A DNA stretch of 44,820 nucleotides from Emmonsiellopsis sp. PD_33 (GCA_032988165.1 JANTQF010000293.1:1-44820); one strand, 5' to 3'. Shown: positions 10,685-21,868, counted from the stretch's first letter. The notes: generated from the sequence alone by a model not told the origin. Translations and numbers: made by a program.

Positions 10685-11007
10685 GGCTAAATTGCTTCCA
10701 AGCTCCAGGGAATATTTAGTCGTCCATGTCTGCCAGTCCAGCTAGACATCCCATTCGTGGATAAAAGGTCTGGACTTCCCAGGCCCCTCCCCCACCAATA
10801 GTGCAATGCCATGGACCTGGCTCCGCTGGACCTCTTCAATTACTAATTGTAGCCCCCCGCCATGGCCTTGGTATCTATGAGGATGCGGCAGGTTGGCCGG
10901 CGGGTTTGAGCTTTTGGAAAATCCATGTAGGTATATAACTACCCCTGTGGTAGGAACATGAACATCCAGCACTTCAACACAGACGTACGCAAAATCCACC
11001 CGATAAC
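10685..11007 (+). promoter_or_regulatory. Remaining proximal promoter of the GH43 gene
   Basis: 323 bp separate the transposon from the GH43 start codon. GGCTAAA, the consensus bound by the xylanolytic activator XlnR in Aspergillus (established knowledge), lies at 10685-10691. It directly abuts the transposon's target duplication. TATATAAC at about 10933 is a TATA-like element about 75 bp before the ATG. No reading frame is supported. Confidence 0.5.
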
Positions 11008-12833
11008 ATGGCGGGCGAAGGAATCTACCAGAACCCAATCATCCCGGGCTTCAATCCGGACCCCTCCATCATCCGAGTGGGGGATGACTACTTCATCATC
11101 ACGTCGACTTTCGAGTTTTTCCCCGGAATCCCCGTCTACCACAGCAAAGACTTGATCAGGTGGGAGCTTATCGGACATGTTCTCACGCGGAGAAGCCAGC
11201 TTGATATCAGAACTCCCGAGCCTGGTGGAGGGATCTGGGCACCTACCATCCGCTATCATGACGGCACATACTACGTGACGGCCGCAAATTACGATAGATT
11301 TCGGCCGCAGCTTGATGATAGGGTGTGGCCTAGAGGGTTTTATGTGAAAACCGATAATATTTGGGATTCCAATTCTTGGTCCGAGCCGATTTATTTTGAC
11401 CAGGTTGGGTTTGACCAGGATGTAAGGGACACCAAATATACCTCTTCCCTCGCAACCGATTCAGATGATTCTCTCTCTCTCTTTTTTTTGTCTCATGTTC
11501 TTATTCTGATTGTGTAGTTGTTCTGGGACGACGATGGCACGGTCTACCTCTCCACTACCCACCGCAAGATCGATCGAACCCCCGGACTCAAACACAAAGA
11601 CTTTGCAATCCACGTCTGCACCGTCGACCTGGCCACGGGAAATTCAACTTCCAGGCCTGTGAAGATTCGGGAATCATCTTCTGGAGTTTCAGAAGGCTCT
11701 CACATCCTCAAACGCGGGAAGCATTATTACTTGTTCACCGCTGAAGGCGGCACAGAAGGCGGCCACTGTGAATGGGTATGCAGGAGCGAAGTTGGACCCT
11801 TTGGACCATGGGAGCTAGGGCCAAATAACCCACTATGGCGAAATACCACAGAGGATGAGGTGCAAAATACCGGTCATGCGGACCTGGTTGAAGATGCTGA
11901 AGGGAGGTGGTGGGGCGTGTTCCTGGGAGTCCGTCCGACGAAGACGTCCAAAGGATGGGAGGCCTCTGTATTTGGTGAGTTATACTGTTACTTCCTTGCT
12001 GTGCCGTACTTCATATCTCTATGAAATCCATATACTGAACATTCATAGGACGTGAATCATTCCTCGTCCCGGTCCGATGGGAAAATGACTGGCCAATTTT
12101 CAACAACGGAGAAAAATGCCCACTTGTTGGTTCGGCCCCAGGTCTATACAAACTATCACACCGGACGGAATGGCGGGATGGCTTTTCCAAACCAGAGATG
12201 GAGTTAGGATGGTATCGCAAGAGTAAGATAACTCACCTTTCAACATCTAGCACGCTCACCAGCTAAACCTCCTCCCCAGATACTCCTCCAAAAATCGACT
12301 TCTCCCTCACCGAGCGCCCAAATTACCTCCGCCTTTACGGCAGCCCATACATCCTGACCAGCCCAACCTGTCCGACCATGTTCCTCCGCAAGCAAACCCT
12401 ACAAAAGACAACCTGGGAAACAAAACTAAGCTTCCACCCCACCTCTCCGCGCACCGAAGCCGGCACCGTCGTCTATTGGAACTATTTCTGTTACAGCAGC
12501 ATCGGTGTCCGTTCCTCCCCTACAAACCCCAGTGAAAGAATAATCCGCTTCCGCCCCGCTCAAGGTGAGGAGGTTGAGCATACGCTCAAGTCTCAGACTT
12601 CAGACGTTGTGCTTATTGTCGAGTGTGGGGAGCGGTACGTGTTTAAGTACCGTGAGGTTGTCGATGGAGGGGAGGAGGGATTGGTGACCGTGGGAGCTGT
12701 TGAGAATAGTGTCATGACCCAGGATCCGCCAATTGGGGCGCCGTTCACGGGGATGCTGCTGGGGTTGTATGCATTTGGGGAATTGGAGAGGTGTTTGGAA
12801 CCAGCGGATTTTGAGTATGCGCGGTTTTACTAG
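11008..12833 (+). CDS. GH43 family beta-xylosidase / alpha-L-arabinofuranosidase
   Basis: Inverting glycosidase that releases xylose or arabinose from hemicellulose oligomers. No signal peptide is visible, so it is probably intracellular. Four exons: 11008..11421, 11518..11974, 12049..12222, 12280..12833 (532 aa, normal for the two-domain GH43 xylosidases). The N-terminal five-blade propeller starts YQNPIIPGFNPDPSIIRVGDDY, with the general-base Asp at residue 18. GGGIWAPTIRYHDGTYYV and FWDDDGTVYLS (about 140-150, the pKa-modulating Asp region) follow. SEGSHILKRGKHYYLFTAEGG (Glu about 197) holds the general acid. ENDWPIFNNG marks the end of the propeller, and the C-terminal 200 residues form the usual beta-sandwich. 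All splice sites are canonical and phases agree. The transposon lies just upstream. The downstream transporter is on the same strand. Confidence 0.93.
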
Positions 12834-13264
12834 AATGTCTTCCTGTGATGGATGATAGAGCTGGCTAGGTGGGTATAAGTGAATAGATTTCCTCCGTAGT
12901 TAGCAAATAGAGAAGTTTCTCGCTGGGCTATTCTAAGTCCGAGTCTCACTGGCACCTTTGCTTCCTCTTTCCAAGCAAAATCGAGGCTGGTCATCACCTG
13001 CTTATCTAACCCTGCCAAGGCTTATCGCCGGCATCGGCAGAATGATAACCCGGCGTTATCAAACAAAGACCGAACATGCAGCGTCATCAACCTTATTTTT
13101 AGGTCACCGTGTTCTTGCGGCTGGACATCTCGAAGGATGGGGTGTTGGCAACAAACCATTCTCAAACAATGCCATGATGGAATCGGCTGCTACACTCTAG
13201 AATTGCCTCGCGTATGTCCAAATTTCCATTGACGAGAAAAATGCGGTAGCCAGCAACTTCCAAA
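12834..13264. other. Intergenic region GH43 / OPT transporter
   Basis: 431 bp holding the GH43 3' UTR and the promoter of the OPT gene. It includes CCGGCGTTATC- and GGCATCGGC-type GC islands and no supported frame. Confidence 0.4.
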
Positions 13265-15979
13265 ATGAGTACTATACTATCCACACCCCGCTACTCCGCC
13301 GTGCCTGGGGAATCAAGCGGGGTTGATTCTCCAACGACTGTAGCCGGCTCAGTTTGTAGCGATGAGGACGATATCCTATCAGAAGATGATGGAGATAGAC
13401 AGCATGAGGACGATAGGCTCCCCGCAGAGAACCTGGTCGAAGATCCATTCTCCCCCTTTCAGGACATGCATCATGATCCTCACCAGCCGATATTAACATT
13501 CCGATCATTACTCGTCGGATGTCTCTGCGGGGCATTGGTGAACGCGTCCAATATTTATCTCGGGCTCAAGGCTGGCTGGACAACTTCGGCAAATATCTTC
13601 GGGGTAAGTTCTTTACTCTACTGGGAAGGGGGATGTCAACTGACAGCATCGTATGAACCAGTCAATCGTCGGATTTGCTGTCCTCCGCTCATGGACCAAG
13701 TACACTGGCGCAGAAGGCACCTTTGGACCCCATGAGAACAACATCGTGCAGACAGCCGCCACGGCGGCCGGTGGCATGTCGAATGTCTTCGTATCTGCCA
13801 TTCCAGCATTGTACCAGCTAGAGCTCCTGTCCATTCCAGCCAAGGATTTCTTCCGCATAGTGACGTTGACGGCCATTGGGGGATATTTTGGCCTGCTGTC
13901 TATCGCACCTCGTATGTTTTTCATTTCGTTGCTACCCACCTAATCCCGAGCTAGTATGTTTGGGGAGAAATATGGGGGCCCGCGAAAGCTCATGGCATGG
14001 CGCAGTGCGGAAGTTCTTCCTTGTTCAGGTTGCGCAGGAGCTTAATCTTATTTTCCCATCGTCGTCTGCCACGGCGATTACCATTCGAAGTATGCATCAG
14101 GCGGCCAGTGGGGCGTCGGTGGCACGGCGGAAACTTGCTGCGTTGCTGTATGCGTTTATTTTCGCCGTGGTGCTTCGTGTGGGCTCGCAGTATGCTATCG
14201 GAGTTTTATGGGTAAGGCACAGTTTTAATTTAGACTTCGAGATCGACTTTTTTCCCCCGTCGGGGCTTGTTTTAAGTTAATGGCCTTTGCAGGACTGGCA
14301 CCCGTTTACATGGCTGGTTAGCAGTGGGATCTTGGTGACCTGGGCCACATCGATGGAGAGCTGGGGATGGTTTATTGAATGGACTCCTGCGTTTATCGGG
14401 TCTGGGATGCTCGTAGGAATAAACGTTGCCCTCTCCTATACAATGGGGTCGGTTCTCGCATGGTAGGCAATTTGAGAGGGATGAAATACTACCTATAACA
14501 TAATACTGACCTGCAAGCAGGGGGATCATCGGCCCATATCTAGTAAGCCATGATATGGCATTTGGGGAACCGGCGTCGACTGATGAACAATGGCTAAACC
14601 TAACATCGTACTCGTCGTTGTCAAAGGAGTTTGCAACCGCTTCACATCCAAGCCCTCGGTATTGGATGCTATGGCCAGGTGTGATCACCATGGCAGCAGT
14701 GGCACTCGCCGGTGCGTATCAATCTCTAATTTTTTTTTCCCGGACAGGGTAGACTAACTCGGCTATCACATAGAACTTGCATGCCAATGGCGTGTGTTTT
14801 GGATAATTGCTCGAGATTCCGCCCAGGCTGTGACTAGCAGGATCAAGGGTTTTCGACAAAGTAGCCACAAATATACCATTTTGACAGAAAAGGACGAGAG
14901 TGATAGTAGCGATTTGAAGAGCGATATCAAAGTTTGGATGTGGTTACCAGGCCTGATTGCCATTATCGCCGTGGCCTGCCCGATCTTGAAGTTTCAGTTC
15001 GACATGAAGGTTACAGAGTCCCTCCTGGCTCTCTTGCTTGCTTTTGTTTTATCTCTTATGGCTATCCAAGCTACGGGCGCTACTGGTCAGTCCCAATCTG
15101 CTTCTTGCTGGTAGTAGGTGCTTACATAGTAAAACATACAGATACTACGCCACTAAGTGTCCTTTCCAAGGTATCCCAAGTTACCTTGAGCAGCACGACG
15201 CAAGACCAGTCAATTCGAAATTCCCAGCGTCTAAATCTCTTGGGTGGCGCTTTGACAAACATGGGCGCTAGCCAAGCTTGCGGTATACTCCCCTCACTCC
15301 ATCCACTTCACGGCAATATCAATAACTCACGATCCCAGACCTAATTGGCGACTTCCGCGTCGGCTATCTCCTCGGCACCTCGCCGCGGCTCCAATATTTC
15401 ACCCAACTAATCGGCACCCTCTTTGCGACCTTCTTCGCCCCAGCAATCTTCCTAATGTTCGCAACTGCCTACCCCTGCATCCTCACAACAGAAACCACCA
15501 ACAACACCACCACAACCACAACCCCCCAACAAAGATGCGAATTTGCCTCCCCCTCCATCGCCGCCTGGCGCGCCGTCGCCGTCGCCGCAACCGAACCCAA
15601 GCTCCCCATCCCCTCGTCCTCCCTAACCTTCTCAGTCATCATGTCCCTCACCGGCATCGCCCTCGTAATAGTCCGACACGTCCTCTGGACGGGGAAATGG
15701 GCGTGGATGCGCGCTTACCATCCGAATATTATGATCATGGCGATGCCGTTTACGTTGCCGAGTCCGCAGTATGGGATTGCGATGCTGATGGGGGCGGTGA
15801 TTGCGGCGGTGTGGAAACGCAAAGCACCCGAGGGGTTTGAGGCGTTTGGGTATGCGGTTGCCGCGGGGTTTATGGCCGGAGAGGGGATTGGGGGGACGAT
15901 TAATGCGGCGTTGTCGGTATTTGGGGTTGGTGGGGAGAGGCTGGGGACGGGGTGGGGGTGTCCGGCTGGGAGGTGTTGA
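13265..15979 (+). CDS. OPT-family oligopeptide transporter
   Basis: Proton-coupled importer of small peptides, glutathione or metal chelates (OPT family), in the plasma membrane. Eight exons: 13265..13603, 13662..13911, 14006..14211, 14293..14462, 14521..14711, 14774..15085, 15142..15282, 15339..15979 (749 aa). The first about 70 residues are acidic and cytosolic. Then come LVGCLCGALVNASNIYLGLKAGW, SIVGFAVLRSW, PLRKFFLVQVAQELNLIFPS and SATAITIRSMHQAASG, all characteristic of the family. WGWFIEWTPAFIGSGMLVG, LAWGIIGPYLV and GATDTTPLSVLSKVSQ follow. At the C-terminus is MPFTLPSPQYGIAMLMGA..FMAGEGIGGTINA. At least a dozen hydrophobic segments are present. Exon 2/3 was joined at 13911/14006 because this restores PLRKFF. 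It borders the RiPP-like cluster, but nothing ties it to that pathway. Confidence 0.92.
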
Positions 15980-16310
15980 AGGGTGGAATGGAATAGAGTA
16001 GTGAGGGAGAGATGGAGGTTATGGTGATGTAGAGGCTTGATTAGTTGGGATTTTTTGATAGGGAGGTCAGTTGCTTTTGTTATTTATCTTTGAGTCTAGG
16101 CACGTTTCAATGATTTTCATCGTCTGATAGAAGTGGTCCCTATACCATAGACGATATCTGAAATATTACGCACGTTTAAGTTATCGACTTAGGATATAAT
16201 TAACTTATAACAACGACCAATCAAATAATACTGGCCCCATCTTAAACATAAATTCATCATAAAAATATAATAATAATAATATAACCACCCCCCTTACACA
16301 CCACACCCAC
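15980..16310. other. Convergent intergenic region OPT / UstYa-like gene
   Basis: 331 bp, very AT-rich between 16080 and 16290 (ATAATAATAATAATATAA near 16265). It holds the 3' ends of two convergent genes. No gene is seen. Confidence 0.4.
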
Positions 16311-17584
16311 CTACCCAATCTCATCAACATCAACATCATGCGGCGGAATCCCCACCGCCAACTCCTCCTTCTCGCCCTCCCGGAACACCGGCCCCAAACT
16401 CGGATGCACCAAATACCCGGGCCTTGTCATATTCACCGCCCTCGCACTCGACCACTCCGTGATCTGCTCCCAATCCGCGCACTGATGCGTCGTCGCCGTC
16501 GCGTTGGGCTTCCGACTGTCTGGCATCCAGTTGTAGGTAATTATGCCGACGTCGCCGTGGCACATGGCTGATTTGCGGAGGTAGTTGAGGCAGTGGTCTG
16601 GGATGGGGGTTAATTTTTTGCTTTTTTTTTTTTTTTGAATGAGGTGGGGGGAAGGGGGGTTATAAGATAGAAAAGGTGAGGTAGTGAGGGAGTGGGACGT
16701 ACGAGAATGCAGCTTCATAATTCCCCGTTGATGTGGCGTGGCATCGGTGAAGTAGTGGTCCATGTGGACGTATTTGTATAGCCACCACTTCGTTTTGTTC
16801 ATGTTTAGTTAGTACTCGTGGTCTTTGGTATGTTTTATTTACTAGTACATTTGGCTGAGCCGGATGGAAACGGATATAATAACTTACTATACAATGTAAT
16901 TCGTGAAAAACATTCAGCGTGCCTACATAGTTGGGTTCATCGGGGAGACGGACTGCGTTTTCCAAGCGGTCGACGGCTTTGAGATCGTCTTCTGATATGC
17001 GGACGTTCATAACTTTGGTTTTCGTGTTAATAATTTGCAAAGTTCAAGTTTGTATTTATTTGTAAAAGAATGCTCTCCTAGTTGAGAGAGAGAGAGTGAG
17101 TGAGAGAGCGCGCGTACTATCAAAAATATCCTTCCACGCCTTCTCGAGCACTGGCCGTGGCTCTCCCACATAATCTCCCTGCGCCCCGTCGTCATGTTCC
17201 CATTCGACAACTTCCCATCTTAGTGCTTCGTTTGCGGGTGCTGTTGAAGAAATTGTAGTGTCAGCTAATGCCTGGAAAAGCTAGCAAGATGTCAAAAAAG
17301 CTCTCAGAGGGATAGAAAAAGAAAAGCGTACAATAAATCAAACTACTCTGCAACTTCCGTTCCAGTTTCCGATTATTCTCAAACACAATTGCCGAGAAGG
17401 CGAAGAGGAAGAAAAACACCAAGCCGGTAGAGAGGACGAGGATGAGATGTTCTCGCCAGAATGGGAGTTTTCGTGTGTTGTAGAGCGGGGAGGGTTTCTC
17501 TAGGAGTGTGTCTGTTGTGTCTGCGCTGTCCATGGAGGATGGGAGTGATGTTTCGTCTATGGATCTTTGGCTCTTCTGGTCCAT
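16311..17584 (-). CDS. UstYa/DUF3328-type oxidase 1 of the RiPP-like cluster
   Basis: UstYa-family proteins are membrane-anchored, metal-dependent oxidases that cyclise tyrosine-containing core peptides of fungal RiPPs such as ustiloxin, phomopsin and asperipin (established family knowledge). Exons (minus): 17584..17332, 17240..17118, 17012..16888, 16787..16703, 16597..16311 (290 aa). It has a cytosolic Ser/Thr-rich N-terminus, then a single membrane span at about 46-68 (ILVLSTGLVFFFLFAFSAIV). VGTLNVFHELHCI gives the first HxxHC (162-166). HSHHCLNYLRKSAMCHGDVG gives the second (194-198), which is formed across an intron. WMPDSRKPNATATTHQCADW and RPGYLVHPSLG are the conserved tail. Exon 2 could start at 17256 instead. 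It is transcribed divergently from the precursor gene across an 824-bp region, which strongly suggests shared control. Which bond it makes cannot be read from the sequence. Confidence 0.9.
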
Positions 17585-18408
17585 TTTGAGAGTGATGGAT
17601 GGCCGGTGAAAAGAATTGTATAGTCAGAACGAAGTGTTTAGATGGGACAGCGAGAGTAGCGGTAGTAAGCTAGACGGGTGAAAGAAGGGGGGTTAGGGTA
17701 GAGCAAGCCTATGTTGGCATAGAGTGGGACGTCGTGGATATCCCCAAAGTTCCATCTTTGGAATCCCACTGAATTTCGGCATTGGAAACCATTCCCACGA
17801 ATTATTCAAGAGTGCGCTTTGGAGCCGGCAATGACTGCAGAGTAAGCTCTCTTGATGATGCGCGGTAATGTCATTGCCGTGGTTTGGCAGGGGTATGTAA
17901 GATTGTCATCAATCATAATCGACATTGGCCAATCACATAACTCCGACAGCCATGACAGATTTCCGAGATAGTCTTACGGGAGAAGTATAATGAAAAGATT
18001 TATGACAACAGACAGGTGTCATGGGCGGTTATCAGCTGGGATACAATTTCTAGATCCTATAGTTCTGGGGTGTAATTCGATGGCTGCCTGAGATGACATA
18101 CATGTCATGCATCGACGACGTCGGATTATTTTGCGAGTTTGGAAAAAGTAAGCCCATGAAGATATCGAACATTGGGTACTGCATTGTGGTCATGACACTA
18201 AGTGTCAGAGCAATTGCATCAAGTGAGCGAAAGTAAGTATTCAGGATCTGTGCCATATAAATAACCCGGCTAAGTTGATTCCAAGGTTGAAGCTGCCTCT
18301 AGTACGCCTTACTCCCAATCGTCCCACTGTCTGAAAATATCACAGTACTCCACATCATATTCGAACCTTGTTCCTTTTTCGGAAACGTCAAGAAAATCAA
18401 CAGCAACC
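17585..18408. promoter_or_regulatory. Divergent promoter of oxidase 1 and the precursor, with three TGACA inverted repeats
   Basis: 824 bp between the two start codons. Three inverted repeats with the half-site TGACA/TGTCA occur within 205 bp. They are TGACA-N9-TGTCA at 18003-18021, TGACATACATGTCA at 18094-18107, and the perfect TGACACTAAGTGTCA at 18193-18207. ATATAAATA at 18255-18263 is a good TATA box about 150 bp before the precursor ATG. The palindromes would suit a dimeric regulator such as the bZIP protein encoded at 20300-21868, which is inference. Confidence 0.55.
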
Positions 18409-19135
18409 ATGCAGCTCCAAAAGCTCATCCCCCTGGTCTCTCTGTTTGCCGCCCTTGCTGCGGGAGCACCGGTTTCCTCAGGTAAGATCTTCATTACCTC
18501 AACCGCGGGGGAATAGAAAATAGGAATAACGGCTTCGAACCATAGCCCGGAAAGATGCTAACCCACCCATCATTCCCATGATAGAGAAGCGTTCTGACGC
18601 CGACGCAGCCACTAGATACGTGGTCGACAAGCGCTCTGACGCAGACGCGGCCACTAGATACGTGGTCGATAAACGCTCCGATGCCGACGCAGCCACCAGA
18701 TACGTGGTGGACAAGCGTTCGGATGCAGATGCGGCTACCAGATACGTGGTTGACAAGCGCTCTGATGCGGACGCAGCCACTCGATACGTGGTGGATAAGC
18801 GATCTGACGCTGACGCCGCTACAAGATATGTGGTCGATAAGCGCTCTGACGCCGACGCTGCTACCAGATATGTAGTTGATAAGCGTTCTGACGCTGACGC
18901 CGCTACTCTATACGTAGTCGATAAGCGCTCTGATGCAGATGCCGCGACAAGATATGTCGTTGACAAGCGATCCGATGCCGATGCTGCCACCAGATACGTT
19001 GTCGATAAACGCTCGGATGCTGATGCAGCCACCAGATATGTGGTTGATAAGCGCGATGACGCCGATGCTGCCACCAGATATGTTGTTGACAAGCGCGATG
19101 ATGCCGATGCCGCCACCAGATACGTTGTCGACTAA
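18409..19135 (+). CDS. Secreted RiPP precursor peptide with 13 Kex2-spaced repeats (dikaritin/ustiloxin type)
   Basis: Exon 1 (18409..18481) encodes MQLQKLIPLVSLFAALAAGA, a clear signal peptide. After an intron (GTAAGA..GATAG, CTAAC branch site), exon 2 (18585..19135) encodes 13 head-to-tail copies of a 14-residue unit and then stops at once, giving 207 aa. The unit is KR-SDADAAT-R-YVVD. Each begins with Lys-Arg, the cutting site of Kex2/KexB. An acidic spacer and an invariant Tyr-Val-Val-Asp follow. Repeat 8 has Leu for Arg before the Tyr, and repeats 12-13 have Asp for Ser. This is the architecture of UstA, PhomA and AprA: signal peptide, KR-separated repeats and a Tyr-bearing core. The adjacent UstYa-type gene supports it. 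An upstream acceptor at 18545 is also in frame and would add 13 residues. The core YVVD is inferred from invariance and comparison with YAIG and YVIPID. The mature product is unknown. Confidence 0.9.
18587..19132 (+). repeat. 13 tandem 42-bp coding repeats
   Basis: Exactly 13 x 42 bp, in frame, each encoding one KR..YVVD unit. At the DNA level the copies differ at many third positions (for example GAC/GAT, GCC/GCA/GCT/GCG, AAG/AAA), while the protein changes at only three positions in the whole array. This suggests selection on the peptide rather than very recent expansion. Confidence 0.95.
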
Positions 19136-20299
19136 TGGTCGGAAGTTGGAGCTCGCTGCCATAGCAGTTACTAGCCAGGTATGTTTGCTGGAAATAACGG
19201 AGAATGGAACGAGTCGTCCAAGCCCATCTGACTAGTGAGGTAGTTTCCAGTCAATCTAGTAACCATGTTGCCGCGGGGAACTTCATTCTGCTGGTCAGGG
19301 TAGGAATTGGTGGGGAGGGAATAGGGACGGGAATGAAGAGTGTGATGGCATGATAGGGATGGACAGTTTAGTGGCCGTACTGTGCTTTGTTGTTTTGTTT
19401 CTGTTTCGGGGCAGACAGGCGGAAGGGGATATTGTCCAATCCACTCATTTATGATTCGTGTTCCATCCAATTTTCATAACAGAGCATCTTCCTGGAAGTA
19501 AGTGTGAAATCGGATAAATCAGAAGGCGGCAAATCCATATCCAGTTCCATCCATCGGTTGATGATTGTGCCACCATGGTGCGGCAGTCTATAATATATTG
19601 CCGGCAGAAACCGTCAACTAAGTAGCGATAACTGCATCCTCAACCAGGTTGTAAGCCTTCGTGGAGAATCGTAGAAATATAGCAAAGGAGTTCATTTCTA
19701 CGGCTGTAAGATCAAGAATAAGTTGGACTGAGGTTGGAAGTTAAATAAGCCCCTTTCTGCCAAGCCCTAATCACGAGGCCGAGAAGCCCTAGAGAGATCA
19801 TCCTGATGTCGACGCGACGCGTTTTTTCAAACTCAAATGTTGGCTTAAAAGCTTGTTTTGTGTACATCTCGTGGCTGTGACACGTTATTGTTTTGAGAAG
19901 GGATGTTTGTTCCCTATAGCCATCCAGTTTTCGAGAGCACTTCGACCCTGAGGACAATGTTTGCCTGCTTCTACCTTTCTGCAAACCATTCCAAAAACGT
20001 GCCCTCTAACTGCACAGATACACGGTCCACGGCACGGTATGAAGTACAAAATGTTTGAAAGTGCTTATGGAATCCTCGCGTGTGCAGAATTTTTATTGCG
20101 AAACATGGCTACACAAGCGGGAAAGAAAGGTCTTCTTTATCCCTGTCGATACTATATCATATTCCCAGCATATGCAAGAACAAACACGCCGAAACCGACT
20201 GGTCAGACCTTCGCAGTCCGCTGGTTCTGGCTAACTCTGTCAACAGAGTGAATATTTCCGGTACCTACACAATCCGTTTAGTTATATCAACGGAATGTT
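19136..20299. other. Convergent intergenic region precursor / bZIP gene
   Basis: 1164 bp. Several open frames of 80-100 codons exist on both strands (for example 19171-19470 minus, 19961-20251 plus). None shows a domain, a plausible splice partner or family resemblance. The segment probably holds the precursor 3' UTR and non-coding spacer. Confidence 0.35.
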
Positions 20300-21868
20300 T
20301 TAGGGTGGAAGTGGGAGCAAACTGACTGTATTCTGGAGCCGGGACATGTCCTGCATCAGAATCGGCCCTAGCTCTCTTTCACGGAGTAAGGCATGTACAG
20401 CCGTATAGGCGGATACTCTAGCCTCCTGTGGGGAAGTTATGATTACGGAGTTGGGAATAATGGGCTCTTCATTGGAAGATGTAAGGGGGCTTAAGGCTGA
20501 TGAAGTGGAAGTGCAAACGCTATTTCTTCGTCCATCGTTTGCCTGATAACCGTTGCTATCGATTTTCCGGCTTTTAACCTCCTCCTGAAATAAATCTTCT
20601 GCAGCCCGGATAACGACATCGCGATAGCTAGCGGCTTCCCGTTTACTCCAGGCTTTTGTGCTCTGATGCACTTCGTTCAGGAAGGTCCCTAGCCGTCGAC
20701 TGCGAGAGTGGAACTGCTCAGAGGCAAGCAGAGTGTCTTTTGGGAAACGGAGGGTATAGTAGTCAGTCGCCACGGCATCAAGAGATTCGTACCCGGCTTC
20801 TTCGATTGCTAAGAGGACCTTCTCAAGCCGCTTTTCGGTCGGATCGTGACTGGTTTTTTGTCTTTTACGTCTAGATCTGCTGGGGGATATGCTTTGAGGT
20901 TGGGCTATGGCAGCTCCGATCTCATCTGAGAAGGTACGAAAGCAGTTGTTGTGGTGTCGAGAACTTTCTATTCCTTCATGAAAATGAAATTCTCGTTGGT
21001 TGTCTATAGCCTCGCTTGGGAAGGGAGTTTCTTTCATACCCGGTGGCTGTGCGCCTGGAACAGAAGTTAGCTCTGAGTTGTGTGGCTGATGTCGGTATCG
21101 TCCGAATTCGGTTGGTGGCCCGGGTCCGACCACTTGGGAGACTGGTATCAGGGATCGGTCCGATGCCTGCAAGCGAGGAGGGGAAGAACACCGACTATCG
21201 CGCCTCCAGTGGGTTATATCTGAAGCTGTCGAATGCCTAGATGGTGGTGGCTGATTGGAACCCATAGTGACAGCCGGAAATCCGGTCGCGGCTGTCTCTG
21301 AAGTGGTATGGGTATGGACTGGTTGATTTACAACCGAATCGTCGTGATAGAAATGCGAGTCCCAAGATGAATTAAGATTGGCTAAATCTTCAATGATCTC
21401 TATCTTCTCCATTTGAGTAGGGTCAAGTGGATCTGATATGCTACCAATTCCGCCGAGGTAATCCAGACTGCCATTCTGTTAGCAAATTCCACAGAAGAAC
21501 TGGAGTTCGGGAATTCCTGTGCTCCCAACCCATCTTCTACTCACCCCATAGAGCCAGGGCCATTATGTTCCAGATCTTTCGGCTGGTTTTCATCAAGGGC
21601 AGACGCATTGTCATTCTTCTGGCCCTGCCTATCATGGCCAGGTGTTCTTTGCATGGCTCTTCGCTTCGCTGTGTCAGGTGTTAGCTGGCATATATGTAAT
21701 GCATATCTCAGGGATACACTAGGAGGGGGTGGAAGAAAGGATATGACCTTCTCGATGACGTCTCTGCGCCAACCTGTTCTTCTCGCGTCGGATCTCTTTG
21801 CGGCTACGTTCAATCGGCATCATCAAAGGACCTTCGCCCTTTTCAGTTGATTCAGGACGTCGAAGCAT
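20300..21868 (-). CDS. bZIP-type transcription factor, probable cluster regulator
   Basis: Exons (minus): 21868..21748, 21668..21545, 21467..20300 (470 aa). Exon 1 encodes RSRKEIRREKNRLAQRRHRE. This is a bZIP basic region with the N-x7-R signature (Asn31..Arg39). A clear heptad leucine zipper does not follow, so this is an atypical or degenerate bZIP. The middle is Ser/Pro/His-rich and disordered. A basic patch SRSRRKRQKTS is followed by a helical domain, EKRLEKVLLAIEEAGYESLD..DYYTLRFPKDTLLASEQF, which I have no name for. The last 100 residues form a second putative helical region (EARVSAYTAVHALLRERE). The first donor (GTCATA) is weak, but joining there keeps the phase. It lies between precursor and exporter and could bind the TGACA palindromes upstream of the precursor, which is inference. 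Confidence 0.75.

Noticed and set aside
13265..15979. OPT transporter as part of the RiPP cluster (peptide import)
   Set aside because: OPT proteins are common housekeeping or nutritional importers. It is convergent to oxidase 1 across an AT-rich gap, and nothing but adjacency links it to the cluster.
18499..19116. Long minus-strand open frame of 205 codons opposite the precursor repeats
   Set aside because: It is a mirror of the 42-bp repeats. Any stop-free antisense unit is copied 13 times. The plus strand has the signal peptide, splice sites and Kex2 sites.
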